37,164 nt of DNA from contig NZ_JANUFD010000028.1 in NCBI RefSeq assembly GCF_024807945.1, forward strand, positions 1 to 37,164, written 5' to 3'. The notes below the pieces were generated by a model, which had not been told where the DNA came from, searched no databases, and saw only the letters and a program-made list of their open reading frames with translations. The translations under genes and the position numbers were made by a program. This stretch comes from Pseudomonas sp. JUb42. Its GTDB lineage: Bacteria > Pseudomonadota > Gammaproteobacteria > Pseudomonadales > Pseudomonadaceae. This document shows positions 18,401 through 24,191 of the stretch, in pieces (within the stretch, counting starts at the first letter, position 1; every line of letters begins with the position of its first letter).

Positions 18401-20410
18401 GACCGGCGCTTCTTCGACGAGGCAACCATCGAGCGCCTGCTCGGTGACTTCCAGCGCCTGCTTCTGGCCCTGGTCGATGGCTTCGAGCAGGACGTCAGCG
18501 CCTTGCCGTTGCTGGCCGTGCAAGAGCAGCGATTCCTTCTTGACGAGTGCAACCGCAGCGCCCGGGAGTACCCGTTGCAGCAGGGCTATGTACCCTTGTT
18601 CGAAGCTCGTGTGGCGACTCATCCCGAGCGTATCGCCGCGACTTGCGAGGGTGAACAGTGGCGCTATGGCGAGCTGGACAACTGCGCCAATCGTCTGGCC
18701 AATGCTTTGTTGGCGGCAGGTGTGCAGCCGGACCAGCCAGTGGCGCTGCTGGCCGAGCGCGGTCTGCCGCTGCTGGGCATGATCATCGCCAGCCTCAAGG
18801 CCGGTGGCGGTTATGTGCCGCTGGATCCGGCGCATCCTCGGCAGCGCCTGACAGGGATCATCCAGGCCAGCGGTACCCGGGTAATGGTGTGCAGCGCCGC
18901 CTGCCGAGAGCAGGCCGAACAATTGCTGGAAGAATTCAGTTGCTCCGGTGGCCGACCACAACTGCTGGTCTGGGAAGACGTGCAGCAAGGTACGGGCGAT
19001 GACAGGGCGCCGGGCATTGCCGTTACCGGCCAGCACCTGGCCTATGTGATCTATACCTCTGGCTCCACCGGCGTACCCAAGGGCGTGGCGGTGCAGCAGG
19101 CGGGCATGCTCAATAACCAGTTGAGCAAGGTGCCGTATCTGCGCCTGAGCGAAGCGGATGTGATCGCCCAGACCGCCTCCCAGAGTTTCGATATTTCGGT
19201 CTGGCAGTTCCTCACCGCCGCGTTGTGTGGGGCGCGGGTGGACATCGTCCCGGATCGCATTGCCCACAACCCGGCGGCACTCTTGCAGCATGTGCGTGAC
19301 ACCGGTATCAGCGTGCTGGAAAGCGTGCCCTCACTGATCCAGGGCCTGCTGGCCGAAGCCACTGGCGAACTGGACAGCCTGCGCTGGCTGCTGCCCACCG
19401 GCGAAGCCATGCCGCCCGCCCTGGCCAGGCAATGGTTGCAGCGCTATCCCGGCGTCACCCTGGTCAACGCCTACGGCCCGGCGGAATGCTCCGATGACGT
19501 GGCGCTGTTCCAGGTCGACGAAGCGGCCAGCAACGGCAGCTACCTGCCCATCGGCACGCCGACGGACAACAACCTGCTGTACCTGCTCGACGATGAACTG
19601 CACGCCGTGCCGCTGCTGGCCGACGCCGAACTGTTCATTGCCGGGACCGGGGTAGGGCGCGGTTATCTCGGCGACCCTTCTCGTACGGCTGCCAGTTTCC
19701 TGCCCAACCCCTTCGGCGCGGACGGCGAGCGCCTGTACCGCAGCGGCGATCTGGCGCGGCGACGCGGTGACGGCGTGCTGGAATATGTCGGCCGCGTCGA
19801 TCATCAGGTGAAGATCCGCGGCTACCGCATCGAGCTGGGTGAGATCGAAGCGCGGCTGCGCGAATGGCCCCAGGTTCGCGACGCCGCAGTCACCACCCAG
19901 AGTGCGGCGGCCGGGCAGTATCTGGTGGGCTACGTGGTTAGTGATACGCCGGCCGACTTCGAGGCCATCAAGCGTCATCTGGCCCAGACCCTGCCCGAAT
20001 ACATGGTGCCGCGCCACTGGCAGGCCCTGGAGCAGTTGCCCCTCAATGCCAACGGCAAACTGGACCGCAAGGCCCTGCCAGCCCTGGCTTTCAATAGTGC
20101 CCGACAGTACCAGGCGCCGACCAGTGAACTGGAAGTCACCCTGGCCGGTATCTGGGGCGAGGTGCTGGATGTGGAGCGGGTCGGCATCACCGACAACTTC
20201 TTCGATCTCGGCGGCCATTCCCTGCTGGCGACCCAGATCGCCTCACGGGTGCAGCAGGCCTTGCAGCGCAGTGTGCCGCTGCGGGCAATGTTCGAGTGCA
20301 GCACCGTGCAGGAACTGGCGCGGCATATCGAGCAATTGGGCGGCAGTGCGTTGACGGAGCAAAAGGTCAGTCGCATCGATGATCTGATGGCGCGATTGGA
20401 GGCGCTGTGA
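7511..20410 (+). CDS. pvdL: Pyoverdine chromophore peptide synthetase PvdL
   Basis: A giant cytoplasmic NRPS of 4299 residues. Domains are FAAL (1-550), T (S614 in GGNS), C (675-1110), A (1117-1600), T (S1652), C (1714-2150), A (2165-2665), T (S2719), E (2773-3220), C (3233-3670), A (3690-4185) and T (S4237). The order equals PvdL of Pseudomonas, which makes acyl-Glu-D-Tyr-Dab, the chromophore precursor. No thioesterase is present, so the chain passes to another NRPS. The ATG at 7511 (MANFFERP) is chosen because GAGGA lies 11 bases upstream and this N-terminus matches the family; an in-frame ATG at 7493 would add six residues. The end, SRIDDLMARLEAL, is a likely docking helix. Oddities are HHIVTEG in the second C domain and HHILIDA in the third. 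pvdS and pvdG are not next to it here. Confidence 0.97.
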   Translation: MANFFERPVSLAHALMRHADLRADEPALRFLDGHSADGVVLTYGQLDARSRVIAAALMERAEAGDRALLLLPSGPDYVAAFFACLYAGVVAVPAYPPESMRPQHLERLLSIIEDAEPLLILTSAQLLPSLSATALECDVSMPGLLAVDELIEEPGQALRAQGPHAADIAFLQYTSGSTSAPKGVQVSHGNLEANEWLIRQGYGIGPDDVIVSWLPLYHDMGLIGGLLQGIYSGVMVVLMSPQYFLERPLRWLEAISRFGGSVSGGPDFAYRLCHERIAESKLAGLDLSRWRVAFSGSELIRQDSLDDFSRRFAACGFKAEACLASYGLAEATLFVTGSHPGQGIDALALDADALATHCVLPGQGVKLMSCGWPQPDHPLMIIDTGSGELLGDDRVGEICSSGPSIAQGYWRNPEASARAFIQRDGRTWLRTGDLGFMHEGQLYVSGRLKDMLIIRGQNLYPQDIERTVETHVPVVRKGRVAVFALQHEGVEAFAVAAEVGRRTQKQQPLEQLIEQIRAAVAEVHRESPVVVALIEPGSLPKTSSGKLQRSACATQWRDGSLPCVAQWRVGDKPGDTPEKAGETLSAHIARLWGEYLKLDSVPPQASFFSQGGNSIQAIQMIAELRDELGIALELRTLYEAPDLLGFTAAVEALQNGEAAVVARAVAQPGEALAQSPAQSRLWFIWQLSPDSAAYNVPGGLRLRGELDQAALSDAFDALIERHETLRTRFYQEDGVGFQRIGERADWSLQFDDLSGDALAEEHARVIQECEASTPFNLEQGPLLRVRLLRLGEQDHLLLVTMHHIVADGWSFGILLDEFARLYAGNALSPLPMSLADYLAWQRQELLAIDQGPALGYWRRTLDGEREPLALPLDHPRGLLPSAARRLSLNLDAGLCVRLQELGKAQGVSTFMLLLAAFQVLLHRYTGQGDIRVGVPSANRQHLESQGLLGFFINTQVLRSRIDGRQGFDSLLEQVRSAVLQAQAHQGIDYEQVSAALGDAAGFEVMFNHLQRDTSALRRLPGLFAEELPWHSREAKCDLQLHSEQDQQGRIRLSFDYAVALFDAVTIERLAGHFANLLTQLCLQPQQAVGEVELLADAQTRQLQAWGENPQLPPGWLLPERLSAQLLSVAARTALVCGEQRMSHGELQRLSNQLAQRLRALGIGPEVRVGVLAERSAQMMVTLLAIIKAGAVYVPLDPDYPRERLGYMIKDSGIALLIGQQQVLDAFGAPDGLAILALDDVAEAQGSDAPPALVLHPDNLAYVIYTSGSSGQPKGVGISHGALAERLQWMLNEYAISEDDVLLQKASLSFDVSVWECLLPLMAGSCLVLAGPGEHRDPQRLLQLVQEHRVSVLHFVPPLLQLFVEEVGIEQCSSLRLLFCGGEALPADLCRRVHERLPAVALHNRYGPTESAINVTHWPCTGEQGARVPIGRPLSNVVTQIREGDWQLAPLGAKGELLLGGSGLARGYLGQPGLTASRFLPAEGGGRLYRSGDVARWRNDGALEYLGRLDEQVKLRGVRIELEEIRHSLLQQPGVHQAAVILGEGAGGGQLLAYVVVDGEETPAVLSARIRGALQDALPEPMVPSHVLRLPALPLGPTGKLDRRALPQPDIAERAWRAPRDEVETRLAAIWAEVLELPRIGLDDDFFELGGHSLLATRIVSRARQAFAVELPLRSLFESRRLVDFAAWVARAKAEGQVDSQGVIALVDRNQRVALSWSQQRMWFLWQLDPQSPAYNVGGMARLRGVLDVECFERALQALIHRHESLRTSFPSEDGRPWQQVSGQSDVVMQCLDLSAQAESLRQGSIERLAEEQAHAPFDLEHGPLLRVCLVKSGMREHHLLITLHHIVTEGWAMDIFARELGALYEAFVGERESPLPPLPVQYLDYSAWHRQWLEDGEMQRQLDYWRGQLGGEQPLLALPADRPRPAVQSHNGELHRFELDAALAARVNRFNGERGLTLFMTMTAALAVLLYRYSGQDDLRIGVPLANRIRPESEGLIGAFLNTQVLRIRPTGQMRVSELLEQVRQVAIDGQSHQDVPFDQLVEALQPQRSAGWNPLFQVMCNVQRWEFQQQRELAGGVQVDYLVNDARATKFDLNLEVTDFDAQLRCCLTYSTDLFDAERIALMAEHWQRLLRGMLAAPDCCLSELPLLSEGEQLALVEAGRGDTLVEPAGSVQGLFQQQVLRTPHKRAVTCAGQSLSYAELNARANQLAHRLIELGVGPEIRVGLALRRSLDMVVGLLAILKAGGAYVPLDPEYPHERLRYMIEDSGIAVLLGHDELFAQGPLPATVRSWSLEQDGAALAGYADTDPADRSQAQHLAYMIYTSGSTGLPKGVTVEQGPLAMHCLAVGKLFATTPQDCELHFYSINFDAASERLLVPLLFGAEVVLREQGQWDAEAICGLIRQHRINVLGFTPSYGGQLAQWLRSHDQQLPVRLCITGGEALTPEHLHALHAAFTPQTVFNAYGPTETVVMPLACAVPEALPREALNVPIGTVVGSRQVYVLDADLAQVPAGAVGELFIGGYGLARGYHGRAGLSAERFIADPFATASGARLYRSGDLVRQNADGQFEYLGRIDHQVKIRGFRIELGEIEARLLAHEQVREAVVLAVDGPSGKQLVGYLLASSNLAQERLIEQLKTHLHGGLPEHMVPGHLIILDAFPLTANGKLDRRALPMPDLSSRQEAYQAPGSAIERGLAEVWQGVLGVARVGIDDNFFALGGDSILSIQVVSRARQAGIHFSAKDLFQHQTVRTLALAAQLSERHIIDQGPMTGASALTPIQHWFFEQQLAAPQHWNQSVLLGASHSLQPALLEQALQALVTHHDALRLSFVEDLHGQWQAEYREPDTRQILLRVGGAETAEQRLELFEQAQQSLNLQYGPLVRALLVPGTPDRLLLVVHHLAVDGVSWRVLLEDLHNLYRQLEQGQTLQLPAKTSAVGDWAQRLQAYAGSESLREELGWWQSQLHGANGDLPWDFVAGSNLQRDARSVSLSLDAEATRQLLQQAPQAYRARVEDLLLTALAQTLCAWTGQASALVQLEGHGREELFDDLDLSRSVGWFTSAYPLHLTPATDSADSLKAIKEQLRRVPHKGLGHGVLRYLADDACRAAMAVLPEARITFNYLGQFDQGFADDTLLRPLAEAGGAQHAGDAALPNWLSVDGQVYGGELTLRWTFSENLFKSETIEQLAQAYQRSLRALIEHCLQPQNGGITPSDFPLARLSQDQLDALPLPFHAIDDVYPLTPMQEGLLLHTLLEPGTGIYFMQDRYSIDSELDVPRFEAAWRAVVARHEALRASFCWSAGEQMLQIIHRGDGDGVEFLDWSQLPADQHESRLQVLLERERLAGFTLLERPPLHLRLIRLAPDRHWFIMSNHHILIDAWCRSIMMGDFMAIYKALGEGCQAPLATPPRYREFIAWLHHQGLENSRQYWRQSLAGFARPTFIPSDRPILHDNGGMQVGDRHSRLLPEQGARLRELAQAHQLTVNTFAQAAWALILRRYSGERDVLFGVTVAGRPASLPQMQHCVGLFINSIPLRVSLPDAGQRLSVRQWLQQLFERNLELREHEHLPLVSIQECSELPKGQPLFDSLFVFENAPVDATVLEGAEGLKARSGSGRTHTNYPLTVVCYPGDDLGLHLSYDRRFFDEATIERLLGDFQRLLLALVDGFEQDVSALPLLAVQEQRFLLDECNRSAREYPLQQGYVPLFEARVATHPERIAATCEGEQWRYGELDNCANRLANALLAAGVQPDQPVALLAERGLPLLGMIIASLKAGGGYVPLDPAHPRQRLTGIIQASGTRVMVCSAACREQAEQLLEEFSCSGGRPQLLVWEDVQQGTGDDRAPGIAVTGQHLAYVIYTSGSTGVPKGVAVQQAGMLNNQLSKVPYLRLSEADVIAQTASQSFDISVWQFLTAALCGARVDIVPDRIAHNPAALLQHVRDTGISVLESVPSLIQGLLAEATGELDSLRWLLPTGEAMPPALARQWLQRYPGVTLVNAYGPAECSDDVALFQVDEAASNGSYLPIGTPTDNNLLYLLDDELHAVPLLADAELFIAGTGVGRGYLGDPSRTAASFLPNPFGADGERLYRSGDLARRRGDGVLEYVGRVDHQVKIRGYRIELGEIEARLREWPQVRDAAVTTQSAAAGQYLVGYVVSDTPADFEAIKRHLAQTLPEYMVPRHWQALEQLPLNANGKLDRKALPALAFNSARQYQAPTSELEVTLAGIWGEVLDVERVGITDNFFDLGGHSLLATQIASRVQQALQRSVPLRAMFECSTVQELARHIEQLGGSALTEQKVSRIDDLMARLEAL
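9533..12590 (+). other. PvdL module 2 (C-A-T), predicted L-Glu
   Basis: A starter-type C domain with HHIVADG at residues 802-808 joins the acyl chain to the first amino acid. The A domain has YTSGSSGQPKG at about 1264 and A10 lysine K1599. Specificity positions read D-V-W-H-F-G-R-I-N. This resembles the serine code (DVWHLSLVD) with Gly and Arg at two pocket sites; an Arg could pair with an acidic side chain. The Glu assignment rests mainly on the conserved role of PvdL. Confidence 0.75.
12640..17140 (+). other. PvdL module 3 (C-A-T-E), predicted D-Tyr
   Basis: The C domain has HHIVTEG (1844-1850) in place of HHxxxDG. The A domain has YTSGSTGLPKG at about 2322 and A10 lysine K2664, with specificity residues D-A-E-G-I-G-A-V-M. 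The carrier is GGDS (S2719), as usual before an epimerase. The E domain holds HHLAVDG at 2895-2901, so a D-residue leaves this module. Tyr is inferred from the conserved pyoverdine chromophore; the code itself is not a textbook tyrosine code. Confidence 0.75.
17200..20410 (+). other. PvdL module 4 (C-A-T), predicted L-2,4-diaminobutyrate
   Basis: A C domain of the D-accepting type (HHILIDA at 3366-3372) follows the epimerase. The A domain has YTSGSTGVPKG at about 3848 and K4183. Its specificity residues D-I-W-E-L-T-A-D-D match the Dab code that I recall for PvdL. The carrier serine is S4237. Dab is supplied by PvdH, encoded a few genes downstream. Confidence 0.88.
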
Positions 20411-20417
20411 GGCAAGG

Positions 20418-20449
20418 CCATGGCTGTCGGTCAGGATCGGCAGCCATGG
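20418..20449. repeat. 32-bp near-perfect hairpin after pvdL
   Basis: CCATGGCTGTCGGTC, AG, GATCGGCAGCCATGG: fifteen pairs including two wobbles, starting seven bases after the pvdL stop. No T-run follows, so it is not a canonical terminator. It stands between pvdL and the mbtH promoter and could stabilise the pvdL mRNA 3' end or weakly end it. Confidence 0.65.
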
Positions 20450-20471
20450 AGCAGACAATCGCGGATCACGC

Positions 20472-20495
20472 TTAATTTTTCCATTTACCACTCGT
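20472..20495 (+). promoter_or_regulatory. PvdS-type promoter for mbtH-thioesterase
   Basis: TTAAT (20472-20476), 16 bases, then CGT (20493-20495), one mismatch from TAAAT-N16-CGT. The flanking bases CACTCGTATT are the same as at the pvdH promoter (CACTCGTATT). It lies 59 bases before the mbtH ATG. Confidence 0.78.
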
Positions 20496-20554
20496 ATTGA
20501 TAATCAGGCAGCGCTGGCCGCCGGTAACCCAACTTTCAGCTAAGGAGCAACACC

Positions 20555-20785
20555 ATGACCTCGGTATTCGATCGCGAAGACATCCTGTTCCAGGTGGTCA
20601 TCAATCATGAAGAGCAATACTCCATCTGGCCGGACTACAAGGCCATCCCCAATGGTTGGCGTACCGTGGGCAAGAGTGGTTTCAAGAAGGAGTGCCTGGC
20701 CTACATCGAAGAAGTGTGGACCGACATGCGCCCCTTGAGCCTGCGCAAGCATATGGAAGCACAGGCGGGCGCAGCCACTCAGTGA
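20555..20785 (+). CDS. mbtH: MbtH-like NRPS adenylation partner
   Basis: A 76-residue cytoplasmic protein of the MbtH family, small chaperone-like partners that bind NRPS adenylation domains and raise their solubility or activity. The signature is complete: NHEEQYSIWP (24-33), PNGW (37-40), and CLAYIEEVWTDMRPLSLR in the second half, with the conserved tryptophans. AAGGAG lies seven bases before the ATG. It is the first gene of a unit driven by a PvdS-type box and is followed 10 bases later by a type II thioesterase gene. In P. aeruginosa PAO1 the corresponding gene is PA2412, needed for pyoverdine production. It probably serves PvdL and both later NRPSs. Confidence 0.97.
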   Translation: MTSVFDREDILFQVVINHEEQYSIWPDYKAIPNGWRTVGKSGFKKECLAYIEEVWTDMRPLSLRKHMEAQAGAATQ

Positions 20786-20795
20786 GGCCGATATC

Positions 20796-21527
20796 ATGGC
20801 GAGTTTGCAACTGTTCTGCCTGCCGTACTCCGGCGCCAGCGCCATGCTCTACAGCCGTTGGCGGCGTGTTCTGCCCGAGTGGCTGAGCGTGCAGCCGGTG
20901 GAGTTGCCGGGCCGGGGCGCACGCCTTCGTGAGGCCTTGCAGACGGATATGCAGGCGCTGGCACGGCAGTTGGCGCAGGAAATCCTGCCGCGCCTGGACC
21001 GGCCTTATGCGCTGTTCGGGCATAGCCTGGGTGCCTTGCTCGCTTTCGAAATGGCCCACGTGCTGCGTGAAGCGGGGGCGCCGCTACCGGTGGCGCTGAT
21101 CGCCTCCGGCACGGCTGCGCCGACCCGGCGCGAGGACTATGAACAAGGCTTTTCGGTGCCTAAAAGTGATGAAGAGCTTAAGGCCGACCTGCGCGACCTG
21201 CAGGGCACGCCGGAGGAGGTTCTGGAAAATCAGGAGTTGATGGAATTGACCCTGCCGATCCTGCGCGCCGACTTTCTGATGTGTGGCCTGTATCGTTACC
21301 GCGCTCGGCCACCCTTGCAGTGTCCGCTGCATGTATTGGGCGGCAAGGACGACCGCGCCAGCCAGGAGCAACTGATTGCCTGGCAACTGGAAAGCGACGC
21401 CAACTTTTCCCTGGATATGCTGCCGGGTGGGCATTTCTTCATTCATGAGCAGCAAGCCAAGGTCTTGCGCATCCTCAAGGCCTGCCTGGAGGTGGGGCGT
21501 CGGCGGCAGCTGCAATTGGCTGGCTGA
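20796..21527 (+). CDS. Type II (editing) thioesterase of the pyoverdine cluster
   Basis: A 243-residue alpha/beta hydrolase of the type II thioesterase family (GrsT, SrfAD), which removes wrongly loaded or stalled groups from NRPS carrier domains. It opens with LFCLPYSGASA. The nucleophile elbow is GHSLG with S77, the acid is in GGKDD (D185 or D186), and the histidine is H213 in GGHFF. The ATG at 20796 follows a TGAGG that overlaps the mbtH stop, so translation is probably coupled. By position (next to mbtH and pvdH) it corresponds to PA2411 of P. aeruginosa; pvdG is a related thioesterase that usually sits beside pvdL and is not seen here. Which of the two roles it fills is uncertain. Confidence 0.93.
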   Translation: MASLQLFCLPYSGASAMLYSRWRRVLPEWLSVQPVELPGRGARLREALQTDMQALARQLAQEILPRLDRPYALFGHSLGALLAFEMAHVLREAGAPLPVALIASGTAAPTRREDYEQGFSVPKSDEELKADLRDLQGTPEEVLENQELMELTLPILRADFLMCGLYRYRARPPLQCPLHVLGGKDDRASQEQLIAWQLESDANFSLDMLPGGHFFIHEQQAKVLRILKACLEVGRRRQLQLAG

Positions 21528-21557
21528 CTGACGCGGACCTTTGTGTCACTGCATGCA

Positions 21558-21615
21558 CGTGGGACTGGCTTTAGCCGGGAAAGCTTCTGTCTTCCCGGCT
21601 AAAGCCGGTCCCACG
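21558..21615. repeat. REP-type palindrome
   Basis: The best-conserved copy of the window's REP element: CGTGGGAC...GGCTTTAGCCGGGAA and its complement TTCCCGGCTAAAGCCGGTCCCACG around a short centre. It lies 30 bases after the thioesterase stop and 32 bases before the pvdH promoter box, so it separates two PvdS-driven units inside the siderophore cluster. Confidence 0.88.
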
Positions 21616-21647
21616 GTGCTGCAGTTGTTTCTTTGCATATCCCCCTC

Positions 21648-21671
21648 TAAATCCCTCCCTCGGCCACTCGT
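21648..21671 (+). promoter_or_regulatory. PvdS-type promoter for pvdH-hydroxylase
   Basis: TAAAT (21648-21652), exactly 16 bases, then CGT (21669-21671): a perfect match to the iron-starvation box TAAAT-N16-CGT. It lies 51 bases before the pvdH ATG. Confidence 0.9.
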
Positions 21672-21722
21672 ATTTCCAGCAACCACGCTTGCTATTGATC
21701 GTATCCATTGAGGGTTCTTGAA

Positions 21723-23132
21723 ATGCCTGCCGCTACCCGTTTCGCCCAGGCTCATCCGCTTGGTGCTGTTACCGCGTCTGAAGAGGCGCTCTATGAATTC
21801 ACCCTGTCGCCCCTGCTGGAACGTCAGCAGCGTCAGGAATCCAACGCTCGCAGCTACCCCCGGCGCTTGCCTCTGGCGCTCAAGCGCGGGCGCGGCATCG
21901 AGGTAGAGGATGTCGAAGGGCGCACCTTCATCGATTGCCTGGCGGGTGCCGGCACCCTGGCCCTTGGGCATAACCATGCGGTGGTGATCGAGGCGATCCA
22001 GCAGGTGCTTGCCGATGAGTTGCCGCTGCATACCCTGGATCTGACCACGCCGGTCAAAGACCAATTCGTCCAGGATCTGTTCGGCCTGTTGCCGCAAGCA
22101 TTTGCCACCGATGCGAAAATCCAGTTTTGCGGGCCAACCGGCACCGATGCCGTGGAAGCGGCACTCAAACTGGTGCGTACGGCTACCGGGCGCAGTACGG
22201 TGTTGTCGTTTCATGGTGGCTACCACGGCATGAGCCTGGGGGCGCTGGCGTTGATGGGCAGCCTCGGTGCCAAGCAGCCGATGGGTGCCATGGTCGGCCA
22301 GGGCGTGCAGTTCATGCCCTATCCCTATGACTACCGCTGTCCGTTCGGCCTGGGCGGTGAAGCCGGGGTGCGGGCCAACCTGAATTATCTGGAGAATCTG
22401 CTCAACGACCCGGAAAGCGGCGTGCAGAAACCCGCAGCGGTGATTCTCGAAGTGGTTCAGGGCGAGGGTGGGGTAGTCCCCGCCGATCTGGACTGGCTGC
22501 GCGGCGTACGGCGGATCACCGAGGAGGCGGGCATTGCCCTGATCGTTGACGAAATCCAGAGCGGTTTCGGCCGTACCGGCAAGATGTTCGCCTTCGAGCA
22601 CGCAGGCATCGTGCCGGATGTAGTGGTGTTGTCCAAGGCCATTGGGGGCAGTCTACCCCTGGCCGTGATGGTCTATCGCGAATGGCTGGATAAATGGCTG
22701 CCGGGCGCCCATGCCGGGACCTTCCGCGGCAATCAGATGGCCATGGCTGCGGGCTCTGCGGTGATGCGCTATCTCAAGGATCACGACCTGCCGGCTCACG
22801 CCGGGCAGATGGGCGCACGCCTGCGCGAGCATCTGTTGCGCCTGCAACGTGATTTCCCGCAGCTGGGTGATGTTCGCGGGCGCGGCCTGATGCTGGGCGT
22901 CGAACTGGTCGAGCCCGACGGCAGGCTAGACCTGCAGGGGCATCCGCCAAGGGACTCTGCCCTGGCCAGGCGCATTCAGCGCGAATGCCTCAAGCGCGGC
23001 CTGATTCTTGAACTGGGTGGCCGCGATGGCGCCGTGGTGCGTTTCCTGCCGCCGTTGATCATCACCGCCGAACAGGTGGACGAGGTCATGGCGCGGTTCG
23101 AGCGGGCACTGAGCGCGGCCATTCAGAACTGA
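21723..23132 (+). CDS. pvdH: Diaminobutyrate-2-oxoglutarate aminotransferase PvdH
   Basis: A class III PLP aminotransferase of 469 residues, the length I recall for P. aeruginosa PvdH. It converts aspartate-4-semialdehyde and glutamate to L-2,4-diaminobutyrate, the third residue added by PvdL. Visible motifs are GPTGTDAVEAALKLVRTATG near 140-160 (cofactor phosphate region), SFHGGYHGMSLGAL, LIVDEIQSGFGRTG with the pyridine-binding D276, and SKAIGGSLP with the Schiff-base lysine K305. The ATG at 21723 is preferred over the TTG at 21708 because GAGGG sits eight bases before it. A perfect PvdS-type box precedes the gene. The hydroxylase gene follows after 33 bases and is probably cotranscribed. 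The product links aspartate metabolism to the chromophore. Confidence 0.97.
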   Translation: MPAATRFAQAHPLGAVTASEEALYEFTLSPLLERQQRQESNARSYPRRLPLALKRGRGIEVEDVEGRTFIDCLAGAGTLALGHNHAVVIEAIQQVLADELPLHTLDLTTPVKDQFVQDLFGLLPQAFATDAKIQFCGPTGTDAVEAALKLVRTATGRSTVLSFHGGYHGMSLGALALMGSLGAKQPMGAMVGQGVQFMPYPYDYRCPFGLGGEAGVRANLNYLENLLNDPESGVQKPAAVILEVVQGEGGVVPADLDWLRGVRRITEEAGIALIVDEIQSGFGRTGKMFAFEHAGIVPDVVVLSKAIGGSLPLAVMVYREWLDKWLPGAHAGTFRGNQMAMAAGSAVMRYLKDHDLPAHAGQMGARLREHLLRLQRDFPQLGDVRGRGLMLGVELVEPDGRLDLQGHPPRDSALARRIQRECLKRGLILELGGRDGAVVRFLPPLIITAEQVDEVMARFERALSAAIQN

Positions 23133-23165
23133 GGCGCTGTCGCAGTAATTCAAGGAGGGTGTGAA

Positions 23166-24155
23166 ATGAGTGCTGTGCTGGATTTTGATATCAAACCGTT
23201 ATTGGCAGGCGGCGGATTGCTGCCCATGGTGGTGACCGCGCCCGAGCCGGGGCTGGACCTGCTGTCGGCCTTCGACAGCCTGGCGCCGTTGGTCGATGAG
23301 CATCTGTTGCGCAGCGGCGGGGTGCTGTTTCGCGGTTTCGAGGTGGGCGGCGCCGAGGCTTTCCGCCGTTTTGCCGGGGCGTTCGGCCATCCACTACTCA
23401 ACTATGAGTTTGGCTCGACACCGCGAACCAACGTGACCCAGGGCGTCTATACCTCCACCGAGTACCCGGCGCACCAGAGTATTCCCCTGCATAACGAGCA
23501 GGCCTACACCCTGGAATGGCCGATGAAGATATGGTTCTACAGCGTGATAGCGGCGCAGACCGGCGGTGAAACGCCGATTGCCGACAGCCGGGAAGTCTAC
23601 CGCCGCGTCCCTGTGCGAATTCGTGAACGTATGGTCGACAAGGGCCTGATGTATGTGCGCAATTTCGGCAACGGTCTGGATGTGTCCTGGGAGCAGGTAT
23701 TCAACACCGAGGATCCGGCCCAGGTCGAAGCCTATTGCCGTGCCCATTCCATCGAGTGCGAGTGGAAGGACGATGGCGAGTTGCGCACCCGTCAGCGCTG
23801 CCAGGTGGTGGCCCGTCATCCACGGACGGCGGACATGGTCTGGTTCAACCAGGCGCACCTGTTCCATGTCTCGAACCTGCCGACCGAGGTGCGGGAAAAC
23901 CTTCTTGAGGTGGTCGATGACGAATGGGATCTGCCACGTAACGTCTACTACAGCGACGGTAGCCCATTGGAAGATGTCTTGCTCGATGAAATACGCGGTG
24001 TGCTGGACGACTGCACCATCAGCTTCCCCTGGCGGGAAAACGATGTGCTGATGCTCGACAACATGCTGGCGGCCCACGCGCGCTCACCCTTCACCGGCAA
24101 GCGCCAAGTCATCGTGGCCATGGCTGAAGGCCACTCCGCGTTGCCTCGCGGCTGA
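23166..24155 (+). CDS. SyrP/TauD-type Fe(II)/2-oxoglutarate hydroxylase, probable Asp beta-hydroxylase
   Basis: A cytoplasmic non-haem iron dioxygenase of 329 residues in the TauD/TfdA family, closest in feel to SyrP and other siderophore amino-acid beta-hydroxylases, which oxidise aspartate held on an NRPS carrier. The iron facial triad is visible: H109 and E111 in LHNEQAY, and H304 in LAAHARSPF. R313 in TGKR is the likely 2-oxoglutarate binder. Other family wording is LLRSGGVLFRGF and NRPS-hydroxylase-like GETPIADSREVYRRV. AAGGAGG lies seven bases before the ATG. It follows pvdH and precedes an NRPS whose first module reads as Asp, so 3-hydroxyaspartate, a bidentate iron ligand, is the predicted product. 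A histidine target is a less likely alternative. Confidence 0.9.
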   Translation: MSAVLDFDIKPLLAGGGLLPMVVTAPEPGLDLLSAFDSLAPLVDEHLLRSGGVLFRGFEVGGAEAFRRFAGAFGHPLLNYEFGSTPRTNVTQGVYTSTEYPAHQSIPLHNEQAYTLEWPMKIWFYSVIAAQTGGETPIADSREVYRRVPVRIRERMVDKGLMYVRNFGNGLDVSWEQVFNTEDPAQVEAYCRAHSIECEWKDDGELRTRQRCQVVARHPRTADMVWFNQAHLFHVSNLPTEVRENLLEVVDDEWDLPRNVYYSDGSPLEDVLLDEIRGVLDDCTISFPWRENDVLMLDNMLAAHARSPFTGKRQVIVAMAEGHSALPRG

Positions 24156-24162
24156 TCCCCCA

Positions 24163-24183
24163 CAGTGGTGGCTGCGGCCACTG
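24163..24183. repeat. Small hairpin after the hydroxylase gene
   Basis: CAGTGG and CCACTG arms with an alternative tighter stem GTGGC-TGCG-GCCAC lie eight bases after the stop codon. No T-run follows. At most this is a weak terminator before the next PvdS-type promoter. Confidence 0.35.
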
Positions 24184-24191
24184 CTGCCTGC

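Noticed and set aside
24163..24183. Hairpin after the hydroxylase as an intrinsic terminator
   Set aside because: The stem is short and no T-run follows; kept only as a weak repeat.
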